Below the pieces are notes generated by a model, which searched no databases, had not been told where the DNA came from, and saw only the letters and a program-made list of their open reading frames with translations. From CAYUBI01 sp964443005 (GTDB taxonomy: Bacteria; Margulisbacteria; Riflemargulisbacteria; GWF2-35-9; CAYUBI01): DNA of 11,034 bases. Position 1 is the first letter of the stretch; each line of letters begins with the position of its first letter. Where the stretch lies: positions 1 through 11,034 of the forward strand of contig CAYUBI010000078.1 of assembly GCA_964443005.1 (NCBI GenBank), in the 5' to 3' direction. Positions 1 through 6,333 of this stretch are shown here, one piece after another. A program made the position numbers and the translations under genes.

Positions 1-1
1 T

Positions 2-43
2 TCTTCCCCATGAAGATGGGGAAGATGTCTGCTTCGGCAGACA
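2..43. repeat. Two tandem perfect hairpins
   Basis: Seen directly: bases 2-11 pair with 16-25 around a GAAG loop (10 bp), and bases 26-32 pair with 37-43 around a TTCG loop closed by C-G (7 bp), the very stable cUUCGg tetraloop form. A second ATGGGG at 45-50 could compete with 16-21 for CCCCAT at 6-11, so alternative folds exist. No long T tract follows directly, so it is a poor intrinsic terminator. It may be the end of a dispersed intergenic (REP-like) repeat or the 3' end of an RNA cut off by the window edge. The structure is certain as sequence; its role is unknown. Confidence 0.6.
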
Positions 44-170
44 GATGGGGGCACGTATATGCATTTTTACTGTTTACGCTGCTTTACACTAAATATAACG
101 TGAAATAACTATCAAAATTTCAAATAATAAGCCTTTTTACGCAGAGATCAGAACAATCGCAAACTTCATG

Positions 171-200
171 TTTAACTTTTCGCTTTTACGGGCATATTAT
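171..200 (+). promoter_or_regulatory. Possible promoter for the 231-922 unit
   Basis: A TTTAAC (171-176) and a TATTAT (195-200) are separated by 18 bases and lie just upstream of the SD at 219-225. Both hexamers are imperfect and the region is AT-rich, so this is a tentative call. The rest of 44-220 shows no gene that I can support. Confidence 0.3.
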
Positions 201-218
201 TAAGTAAGAAAAGGTAAA

Positions 219-225
219 GAGGTGA
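219..225 (+). promoter_or_regulatory. Ribosome binding site deciding the start at 231
   Basis: GAGGTGA, a seven-base match to the anti-SD complement, sits 5 bases before ATG 231. A GTG at 222 lies inside this SD and is therefore not the start. Confidence 0.7.
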
Positions 226-230
226 GAACT

Positions 231-419
231 ATGGAGTCATTATACAAAAAAGGAAATATCCTGAAAAAGAAAGACTTTCATTTTCACAACATTGGCGATA
301 AATTATTAGTGCAGTCTATTTTTCATTGCCAAAACTCTACGTTAGAAATGATTCAGCATATTGAAAACGAACGTGGAAAAACCATTCATCCAGTTGATGA
401 CTACACATCGCCAAATTGA
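231..419 (+). CDS. Orphan 62-residue protein upstream of the deaminase
   Basis: I do not recognise this protein. It starts at ATG 231, 5 bases after a strong GAGGTGA site, which is the main reason to believe it is translated. It is 62 residues long, lysine-rich near the N-terminus (KKGNILKKKDFHFHN, residues 6-20), with no signal peptide, membrane segment or metal motif that I can see. It ends in TGA at 417-419, just before the deaminase start region (ATG 437), so the two are probably co-transcribed and perhaps translationally coupled. It could be a small regulator or partner of the deaminase, a remnant, or a lineage-specific protein. The function is not assignable from sequence alone. Confidence 0.55.
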   Translation: MESLYKKGNILKKKDFHFHNIGDKLLVQSIFHCQNSTLEMIQHIENERGKTIHPVDDYTSPN

Positions 420-436
420 TTGCAAGCCAGTATAAT

Positions 437-922
437 ATGCATATGTCTGCTGCACCCGATCCTCGTTTTATGGATATAGCATTAAATGCTGCACGTAAAG
501 GTGTATTAAATGGTCAAACTCCATTTGGTGCTTGCATTGTCAAAAACAATGAACTCATTATCAGTGCGCATAATCGTGTGTGGGAACTTATGGACATTAC
601 TGCACATGCAGAGATTATGGCTATTCGTGAAGCTTGCAAAAAACTAAAAACAATTGATTTATCCGAATGTATTTTATATTCCACATGTGAACCGTGCCCC
701 ATGTGTTATAGCGCTATTCATTGGGCAAAAATCAAACATATTGTTTATGGCGCAACGATTAAAGACGCACAACGATTAGGTTTTAATGAACTGCCCATTT
801 CTACTGACTTTTTAAAACAAATTTGCCAAGATTCAGTTGAACTTACCTCAGGATTTATGAACACTGAATGCTTACAACTATTTAGTTTATGGGCAGATCA
901 AAAAACTCACGTAGCTTATTAA
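437..922 (+). CDS. Guanine-deaminase-like nucleobase/nucleoside deaminase
   Basis: This is a zinc hydrolase of the CMP/dCMP deaminase fold. From ATG 437 it has 161 residues. TPFGA (28-32) forms the substrate pocket, HAE (57-59) gives the zinc ligand His57 and proton-shuttle Glu59, and EPCPMC (85-90) gives zinc ligands Cys87 and Cys90. The TAHAE context, the 161-residue length and a C-terminal FSLW segment (149-152) resemble bacterial GuaD (guanine to xanthine plus ammonia) more than tRNA adenosine deaminase TadA. The start is uncertain: ATG 437 or 443, or TTG 416 overlapping the upstream stop; none has a strong SD, so coupling to the upstream ORF is likely. The substrate is an inference. Its TAA overlaps the stop of the convergent ABC ATPase gene. 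Confidence 0.85.
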   Translation: MHMSAAPDPRFMDIALNAARKGVLNGQTPFGACIVKNNELIISAHNRVWELMDITAHAEIMAIREACKKLKTIDLSECILYSTCEPCPMCYSAIHWAKIKHIVYGATIKDAQRLGFNELPISTDFLKQICQDSVELTSGFMNTECLQLFSLWADQKTHVAY

Positions 923-2022
923 ATTAAACGTGCCTCAGTTTTAGTATCAAACAAATTCATTTTCTTTAAGCTAAATCCCAATTCAATTGTTTGTCCTAAT
1001 GAAAATGCAAAATGCGGATCAACTTCAGCAACAAATTTGTGCGTACCAATCGCAACATGCAAGTAAGTTTGAGATCCCAGTAATTCACCAAAATCAATGC
1101 GTGCATCAATTTTTTGTTCTGTATATTTTTTCCGTTTTGCTTTTTCATAATCAACAATATCTTCTGGCCGTACGCCAATCGTTGTTTCTATGCCTCGATA
1201 AGATTCTAGTTCTTTGCTCAGTTCACTTGGAAGCTCTAGTTTAAACATGCCAGCATCAAAAAAATATTTATCTGCTTTTTTTTCTACCATGCCATTAAAA
1301 AAATTCATAGACGGAGACCCTATAAATCCAGCAACAAACATATTCGCAGGTCTGTCATAAATGCTAATAGGTGCTTCAACTTGATGAATAATACCTTTGT
1401 CCATAATCACAATACGATCGCCCAATGTCATAGCTTCAACTTGGTCGTGTGTAACATAAATAATGGTAGTACCCAAAGTTTTGTGAAGTTTCTTAAGTTC
1501 GCCACGAGTTTGAACACGTAATTTTGCATCCAAATTAGATAACGGTTCATCCATTAAAAAAACTTTAGGTTGGCGAACAATAGCTCTGCCTAAAGCTACA
1601 CGTTGACGTTGACCACCGGACAATTGCTTAGGTTTTCGGTGAAGCAGTGTTTCAAGTCCTAATGTTTCTGCAGCTTCTTTAACGCGCTCTTCAATAAATG
1701 CAGCTGGTCGCTTACGTACTTTTAAACCAAAAGCCATATTTTCTTTAATTGTCATATGTGGATACAGTGCATAGTTTTGAAATACCATTGAAATATCACG
1801 ATCTTTGGGGTGAATGTTGGTAACATCTTTATCATCAATAAATATTTTCCCTTCTGATACTTCTTCTAAACCAGCGATCATGCGTAATGTTGTTGTTTTT
1901 CCGCATCCTGATGGGCCGACTAATACCAGAAACTCCTGATCTTTTGCCTCCAAATTTGATTTTTTGACAACTTCAATATCGCCAAACCGTTTTGTGACAT
2001 TTTCTAAAACAACTCTTGCCAT
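919..2022 (-). CDS. ugpC: Sugar-type ABC transporter ATPase (UgpC/MalK/MsmK family)
   Basis: This 367-residue protein is the cytoplasmic ATPase of an importer for carbohydrates or glycerol phosphate. Walker A GPSGCGKT lies at 36-43, the Q-loop Gln at 82, the signature LSGGQRQR at 134-141, Walker B VFLMDEP at 154-160 with catalytic Glu159, and the H-loop His at 192. The C-terminal ~130 residues match the regulatory OB-fold (TOBE) extension of MalK-type ATPases, and GVRPEDI is present. The length is normal. It starts at ATG 2022 after an AAGGGAG site (2030-2036), 22 bases after ribH, so it is the last gene of the operon. No permease or binding protein is nearby, so it may be a shared ATPase like MsmK serving transporters elsewhere. 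The family is certain; the substrate is unknown. Confidence 0.92.
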   Translation of the reverse strand: MARVVLENVTKRFGDIEVVKKSNLEAKDQEFLVLVGPSGCGKTTTLRMIAGLEEVSEGKIFIDDKDVTNIHPKDRDISMVFQNYALYPHMTIKENMAFGLKVRKRPAAFIEERVKEAAETLGLETLLHRKPKQLSGGQRQRVALGRAIVRQPKVFLMDEPLSNLDAKLRVQTRGELKKLHKTLGTTIIYVTHDQVEAMTLGDRIVIMDKGIIHQVEAPISIYDRPANMFVAGFIGSPSMNFFNGMVEKKADKYFFDAGMFKLELPSELSKELESYRGIETTIGVRPEDIVDYEKAKRKKYTEQKIDARIDFGELLGSQTYLHVAIGTHKFVAEVDPHFAFSLGQTIELGFSLKKMNLFDTKTEARLI

Positions 2023-2044
2023 AATTCTGCTCCCTTACCCTATC

Positions 2045-2506
2045 TTATATTCGTTCTAGTAAACTAGAAGCTTCTAATGCGCTTAAGGCAGCATCAAAGC
2101 CTTTGTTCCCGCTTTTCGTACCTGCACGCTCAATAGCTTGTTCAATTGAGTCTGTAGTTAATACTCCAAAAATAATAGGAATATTTTCATTCAAAGCAAC
2201 AGCTGCAATACCTTTGGCAACTTCAGCTGCTACATAATCAAAATGAGGTGTTGCACCTCGAATAACAGCGCCTAAACAAATAATTGCATCATACTTACTT
2301 AAAGAAGCCACTTTTTTTGCAAAAAATGGAATTTCAAAAGCTCCTGGAACTTTGACAACATCAATATCTTCAGGATCTACATCGTGCCGAGTTAAGCAAT
2401 CAATAGCTCCTTGAATTAAATGTTGCGTAATAAAATCATTAAACCTTCCAGCTACTATACAGAATTTTTTTCCATGCCCTTCTAACTTTCCTTCAATAAT
2501 TGTCAT
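2045..2506 (-). CDS. ribH: 6,7-dimethyl-8-ribityllumazine synthase (RibH)
   Basis: RibH condenses 5-amino-6-ribitylaminouracil with 3,4-dihydroxy-2-butanone 4-phosphate to give lumazine, the penultimate step of riboflavin synthesis. At 153 residues it has the usual length. Hallmarks are GRFND (20-24) with the stacking aromatic Phe22, PGAFEIP (54-60), GAVIRGATPHFDYV (79-92) with catalytic His88, and GVLTTD (114-119) followed by the EQAIERAG phosphate-binding region with Arg127. Its ATG overlaps the ribBA stop in an ATGA arrangement, and a perfect AAGGAGG site (2514-2520) lies 7 bases upstream, inside the 3' end of ribBA. The protein is expected to assemble into pentamers or an icosahedral shell; which form cannot be seen from sequence. 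Confidence 0.97.
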   Translation of the reverse strand: MTIIEGKLEGHGKKFCIVAGRFNDFITQHLIQGAIDCLTRHDVDPEDIDVVKVPGAFEIPFFAKKVASLSKYDAIICLGAVIRGATPHFDYVAAEVAKGIAAVALNENIPIIFGVLTTDSIEQAIERAGTKSGNKGFDAALSALEASSLLERI

Positions 2507-3732
2507 GTGAGTGCCTCCTTATTAATATAATGCCCCATTTTTGTAGACTTAGTTGCCAAATACTTACGATTATGCGGATTAGATTGAATCACTAATGGAA
2601 TCCGTTCATGAATCGTAATTCCATAGCCTTCTAATCCTACCACTTTTTTAGGATTATTAGTGAGAATATTGATATGCTGAACACCTAATAAATGTAATAT
2701 TTGCGCGCCTACGCCATAATCGCGCAAATCTGGAGCAAAGCCAAGGTCAATATTAGCTTCAACTGTATCTTTGCCTTGATCTTGCAATTCATAAGCACGC
2801 AGTTTATTAATCAATCCAATACCTCGTCCTTCTTGTCGCATATATACCAAAATCCCACTTCCATTTTTGGCAATAAGATCAATAGCTGCTTCAAGCTGAG
2901 GTCCACAATCGCACCGTAATGAACCCAAGGTATCGCCAGTTAAGCATTCACTATGAATACGTACAAGCACATGCTTCTGATTCAGATAATCCCCAAAAAC
3001 AAGTGCAACATGCTCATGATGACGTAACGTGTCTTCAAACCCAACAATTTCAAAGGCGCCTTGTTGAAGCGGAAGTTTAGCTTTAGCTTTTTGAATAACA
3101 AATGGATTTTTTTTAAGCTGATACGCAATCAAATCTGCAATCGTAATTATCTTAAGCCCATGTTTGACACAGAATTTTTTTAAATCCGGAGTTCGGGACA
3201 TATCACCATCATCTTTGATAATCTCGCAAATTACACCAGCTTCAACCAAGCCAGCAGCTCGTGACAAATCAACTGCAGCTTCAGTATGCCCTGCACGTTT
3301 AAGTACACCACCTTGCTGAGATACCAACGGGAAAATATGTCCAGGACGCACTAAGTCCGAGGGTTGGGATGCCGGATTAATGGCTACTTGAATTGTTTTG
3401 GCACGATCTTTTGGCGAAATTCCAGTAGTTACACCATAAGAAGCATTAGCATCAACACTAACAGTAAACGCTGTTTTCATAGACTCTGTATTACACTCTA
3501 CCATTAAATCCAGTTGAAGCTGTTTGGCAATAGCTTCACTCATTGGAAAACAAACCAAGCCTTTCCCATAAGTAATCATAAAATTTACAGCCTCAGGTGT
3601 AATCATTTGTGCAGACATCACTAAGTCGCCTTCGTTTTCGCGTGATTCATCATCAATCACAACAACCATTTTACCAGTTGCTATGTCCTGAATTGCTTCG
3701 TCTATTGTATTAAATTTAAAATCCATTGGCAT
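2503..3732 (-). CDS. ribBA: Bifunctional DHBP synthase / GTP cyclohydrolase II (RibBA)
   Basis: This fusion supplies both riboflavin precursors. The N-terminal RibB half makes 3,4-dihydroxy-2-butanone 4-phosphate from ribulose 5-phosphate; the C-terminal RibA half opens GTP. From ATG 3732 it has 409 residues. RibB shows DDESRENEGD (27-36, Mg-binding acidic loop), GVTTGISPKDRAKTI, RPGHIFPL and GHTEAAVDL (148-156). RibA shows the zinc site CLTGDTLGSLRCDC (263-276, Cys263, Cys274, Cys276), then RQEGRGIGL and DLRDYGVGAQIL. The start lies inside the ribE 3' end (17-base overlap); ATG 3726 is an equally conserved alternative, with only a weak AGAG ahead of ATG 3732. An open frame continues upstream to 3804 but overlaps ribE by far more and does not match the family N-terminus. 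Confidence 0.95.
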   Translation of the reverse strand: MPMDFKFNTIDEAIQDIATGKMVVVIDDESRENEGDLVMSAQMITPEAVNFMITYGKGLVCFPMSEAIAKQLQLDLMVECNTESMKTAFTVSVDANASYGVTTGISPKDRAKTIQVAINPASQPSDLVRPGHIFPLVSQQGGVLKRAGHTEAAVDLSRAAGLVEAGVICEIIKDDGDMSRTPDLKKFCVKHGLKIITIADLIAYQLKKNPFVIQKAKAKLPLQQGAFEIVGFEDTLRHHEHVALVFGDYLNQKHVLVRIHSECLTGDTLGSLRCDCGPQLEAAIDLIAKNGSGILVYMRQEGRGIGLINKLRAYELQDQGKDTVEANIDLGFAPDLRDYGVGAQILHLLGVQHINILTNNPKKVVGLEGYGITIHERIPLVIQSNPHNRKYLATKSTKMGHYINKEALT

Positions 3733-4354
3733 ATAAAAACTCTGATGTAATCGGATGTTGCTCTTTACAAAAAGGCTGCTGTAATTTTTCCACATACTTA
3801 GCAATCATGTCTACCTCTAAATTAACCTTATTACCAACGTGTAATTGCGAAAAAGTCGTTGTTTGAAATGTATGCGGAATAAGTCCAACTCGAAAATGAT
3901 CAGAGGCACTATCAATAATGGTTAAACTGACGCCATTAACTGCAATGGATCCTTTTTGAATGATATATCGCAGCATAGAAGCTTCACAAGCAATTGATAT
4001 TTCATGGGTATTTCCCAAAATTGATATTTGCTGAATAATACCAGTACCATCAACATGTCCTTGCACCCAATGCCCAGCAAGTCGTTGCCCAAGTTGCATT
4101 GCGCGTTCCAAATTAACGTAATGTCCATGACTCAAGGTTGATAGCGTTGTACTCCGAACTGTTTCAGGCATAACCTCAACTGTAAATGTTGAATTTGTTT
4201 GGCCAACTACAGTCAAACATACACCATTCACAGCAACACTATCTCCCTTCATTAAAGCTGAAGCTATTTTTTCCGACTGAATAGTCAGGCGTAATCCATT
4301 TTGTTGATGTGTTGAAACAAGCGTTCCAATCGTTTCAATCAGTCCGGTGAACAT
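3716..4354 (-). CDS. ribE: Riboflavin synthase alpha subunit (RibE)
   Basis: This enzyme dismutates two lumazine molecules to riboflavin and the ribitylaminouracil that RibH reuses. It is 212 residues long, normal for the family, and opens with the diagnostic MFTGLIE. It contains two lumazine-binding beta-barrel repeats: GDSVAVNGVCLTV (37-49) and GHWVQGHVDGTG (94-105) in the first, and KGSIAVNGVSLTI (134-146) with the matching NLEVDMIAKYV (178-188) in the second. The ATG at 4354 has an AAAGGAG site at 4365-4371 with a 10-base spacer. It overlaps the nusB 3' end by 20 bases and the ribBA start by about 17, so translation of the three is probably coupled. Confidence 0.97.
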   Translation of the reverse strand: MFTGLIETIGTLVSTHQQNGLRLTIQSEKIASALMKGDSVAVNGVCLTVVGQTNSTFTVEVMPETVRSTTLSTLSHGHYVNLERAMQLGQRLAGHWVQGHVDGTGIIQQISILGNTHEISIACEASMLRYIIQKGSIAVNGVSLTIIDSASDHFRVGLIPHTFQTTTFSQLHVGNKVNLEVDMIAKYVEKLQQPFCKEQHPITSEFLYANGF

Positions 4355-4757
4355 TTTCTGGACGCTCCTTTGCTATTGTAGCCAAAATGCCATTAACAAA
4401 TTTAATAGCTTCAGGTTGGCTATAATCTTTAATCAATTCAATAGCTTCCGCTACAATGACTTTAGTGGAAGTATCAGTAAAAAGAAGCTCCCAAATACTA
4501 GTACGTAAAATAGCTTTATCAATTGCAACAATACGGTCAAAACTCCAATCAATTGCATGTGCTCTAATTAAACCATCAATCATGTTTTGATGCTCAACAA
4601 TTCCACTCACAATGGCCTTACAAAAAAGACGAGTTTCATCAATAAACGAATCACGGGAAAATGTTTCGTCAAAAATAGAATCCAGTTCATTATGTTTGAA
4701 TTCAAATTCAAACATAATCTGCATTGCCAATTTTCTAGCAGTAGAACGTTTACCCAT
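4335..4757 (-). CDS. nusB: Transcription antitermination factor NusB
   Basis: NusB is a small all-helical RNA-binding protein that, with S10 (NusE), binds boxA RNA to promote rRNA antitermination. The 140-residue length is normal. The N-terminal RSTARKLAMQIMFEFE (4-19) is the arginine-rich RNA-contact helix, and the C-terminal half has the expected RIVAIDKAILRTSIWELLF (75-93), VAEAIELIKDYS (101-112) and FVNGILATIAKE segments. Its ATG shares one base with the accC stop (TAATG). There is no SD on the coding strand, so initiation probably depends on ribosomes terminating at accC. Pairing of nusB with riboflavin genes is common in bacteria; the position downstream of accC is less usual. Confidence 0.95.
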   Translation of the reverse strand: MGKRSTARKLAMQIMFEFEFKHNELDSIFDETFSRDSFIDETRLFCKAIVSGIVEHQNMIDGLIRAHAIDWSFDRIVAIDKAILRTSIWELLFTDTSTKVIVAEAIELIKDYSQPEAIKFVNGILATIAKERPENVHRTD

Positions 4758-6106
4758 TAAGCAGGAGGAATCATTCGTTTAGCAATAAAATCAGTATAAA
4801 CCTCTCCTTTGAGAAAATACTCATTCATTAAAATCTTTTGATGAAACGGGATAATCGTTTTAACTCCATCAATAATAAATTCTTCTAAAGCTCGCTTTCC
4901 GCGTGCAATAGCTTCGTCACGATCTCGTCCCCATACAATCAGTTTGCCTAACATAGAATCGTAATTAGGCGGAACAACATAGCCAGGATACAAATGACTA
5001 TCAACGCGTACCCCAAATCCGCCTGGAGGCAAATATAGATTAATAGTTCCAGGGCTTGGCATAAAATTTCGATCTGGGTCTTCAGCATTAATCCGAAACT
5101 CAATAGCATGTCCTTTTATTTGAACATCTTTCTGAGAATACCCTAGTTTTTCTCCGCCTGCAATTCGAATCTGTTCTTTGACCAAATCAATTCGTGTAAT
5201 CATTTCCGTAACACAATGCTCCACTTGAATGCGAGTATTCATTTCCATAAAGAAAAATTGTCCGGTTTTGTCTAAAATAAATTCAATAGTTCCTGCACCT
5301 TCGTAATTAATAGATTTAGCAGCTCGAATTGCTGCTTCTCCCATTTTTTTGCGTAAATCTTCTGTTAATGAAATCGAAGGAGCTTCTTCTAATACTTTTT
5401 GATGGCGCCGTTGAATCGAACAATCACGTTCGCCAAGATAAATAATGTTTCCAAATTGATCTCCCATAATCTGAATTTCAATATGTCGCGGTTCAAGAAT
5501 ATATTTTTCAAGATAAACTGCATCATTTCCAAACGCAGAACCAGCTTCGGCTTTAGCCATTTTGTAACCAGTTTTAGCTTCTTCTTCATGATAAGCTACG
5601 CGCATGCCTTTGCCACCGCCACCTGCAACAGCTTTTAAAATAACAGGATAGCCTGTTTGACTAGCCATTTCCAACATTTCTTCTTCGCTTTCCAAAATAT
5701 CTTTTGATCCTGGAATTGTCGGAACATTGGCAGCCATAGCTGTTTTACGCGCTTCAGCCTTATTTCCCATTAAACGAATACTTTCAGAAGATGGTCCAAT
5801 AAATTTAATATTATGAGCTTTACACACTTCTGCAAAATGTTCATTTTCTGCCAAAAACCCATATCCAGGATGAATCGCATCTGCACCTGTTATTTCAGCT
5901 ACACTAATTAACGAAGGAATATTAAGATAACTTTTTGCAGAAGGTGCAGGCCCAATGCAATAAGATTCTCTAGCAAGTTTCACATGTAAAGAATCTTTGT
6001 CTGCTTCCGAATATACAGCAACAGTGGGAATGCCTAATTCTTCACAGGCGCGAATAATACGAACAGCAATTTCTCCTCGATTCGCAATCATTATTTTCTT
6101 TAACAA
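4757..6106 (-). CDS. accC: Acetyl-CoA carboxylase biotin carboxylase subunit (AccC)
   Basis: AccC carboxylates the biotin of the carrier protein AccB, using ATP and bicarbonate, in the first step of fatty acid synthesis. I place the start at TTG 6106, giving 449 residues: AAGGAGG (6113-6119) lies 6 bases upstream and the product begins MLKKIMIANRGEIAVRI, the standard N-terminus. The open frame runs on to 6124, but that would put the SD inside the gene. Domains: N-terminal fold with DAIHPGYGFLAEN, ATP-grasp with glycine loop GGGGKGMR and ERDCSIQRRHQK (carboxylation-site region), catalytic MEMNTRIQVEH, and the C-terminal IEFRINAEDP and FMPSPG segments. No accB is adjacent, although accB-accC is the common order; AccB must be encoded elsewhere. 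Confidence 0.96.
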   Translation of the reverse strand: MLKKIMIANRGEIAVRIIRACEELGIPTVAVYSEADKDSLHVKLARESYCIGPAPSAKSYLNIPSLISVAEITGADAIHPGYGFLAENEHFAEVCKAHNIKFIGPSSESIRLMGNKAEARKTAMAANVPTIPGSKDILESEEEMLEMASQTGYPVILKAVAGGGGKGMRVAYHEEEAKTGYKMAKAEAGSAFGNDAVYLEKYILEPRHIEIQIMGDQFGNIIYLGERDCSIQRRHQKVLEEAPSISLTEDLRKKMGEAAIRAAKSINYEGAGTIEFILDKTGQFFFMEMNTRIQVEHCVTEMITRIDLVKEQIRIAGGEKLGYSQKDVQIKGHAIEFRINAEDPDRNFMPSPGTINLYLPPGGFGVRVDSHLYPGYVVPPNYDSMLGKLIVWGRDRDEAIARGKRALEEFIIDGVKTIIPFHQKILMNEYFLKGEVYTDFIAKRMIPPA

Positions 6107-6112
6107 GATATG

Positions 6113-6119
6113 CCTCCTT
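6113..6119 (-). promoter_or_regulatory. Ribosome binding site deciding the TTG start of accC
   Basis: On the minus strand this reads AAGGAGG, 6 bases before TTG 6106. It overrules the longer open frame and shows a non-ATG initiation codon on an essential gene. Confidence 0.85.
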
Positions 6120-6137
6120 GGCAAATTAAATAAATAG

Positions 6138-6150
6138 TGTGACAGTCACA
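6138..6150. promoter_or_regulatory. Perfect 13-base palindrome at the accC promoter start
   Basis: TGTGAC-A-GTCACA is a perfect dyad with a one-base centre. It lies about +2 to +15 relative to the start predicted from the extended -10 at 6159-6164, a typical repressor-operator position. It could also fold as a short RNA hairpin in the leader. No regulator can be named from the window. Confidence 0.5.
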
Positions 6151-6158
6151 GGCAGTGA

Positions 6159-6164
6159 ATTATA
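6159..6164 (-). promoter_or_regulatory. Proximal accC operon promoter, extended -10
   Basis: On the minus strand TGT precedes a consensus TATAAT, forming an extended -10 (TGnTATAAT). The -35 is weak, as such promoters allow. The -10 sits between the arms of an imperfect inverted repeat (GTGAATT and AATTCAT). Start predicted near 6152, giving a leader of about 45 bases before the TTG of accC. Confidence 0.6.
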
Positions 6165-6253
6165 ACACAATTCATTTATTCAAGTGAGACGGTGGTAATT
6201 TGATGAAATAATCTGAAATCACTACTACGATAGCGATATAATCCGGCAAAGAT

Positions 6254-6283
6254 ATTCTAGTTTAATGGCCGTATATTTGTCAA
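6254..6283 (-). promoter_or_regulatory. Distal accC operon promoter candidate
   Basis: On the minus strand a consensus TTGACA (6278-6283) is followed after 18 bases by TAGAAT (6254-6259). Transcription would start near 6247, about 140 bases before accC, and cross the proximal promoter and the palindrome. The 6107-6333 intergenic region shows no other gene, and I see no clear intrinsic terminator for speE in it, so speDE read-through into accC is possible. Confidence 0.5.
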
Positions 6284-6333
6284 AGGATACAAAAATTATA
6301 TTACAATTTAGAAAAACAAGTATGATCTTCGAC

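Noticed and set aside
437..922. Deaminase as RibD or TadA
   Set aside because: It lacks the RibD GRTPPC zinc motif and reductase domain, and the TAHAE and FSLW context fits GuaD-like enzymes better than TadA. Substrate still unproven.
3733..3804. Longer RibBA start at 3804
   Set aside because: It would overlap ribE by 89 bases, and the added residues match no RibB N-terminus.
6107..6124. Longer AccC start at TTG 6124
   Set aside because: The AAGGAGG site would lie inside the gene; TTG 6106 gives the standard AccC N-terminus.
6107..6333. Riboswitch or small RNA gene in the speE-accC gap
   Set aside because: I see promoter elements and short dyads but no conserved riboswitch core or tRNA-like fold.
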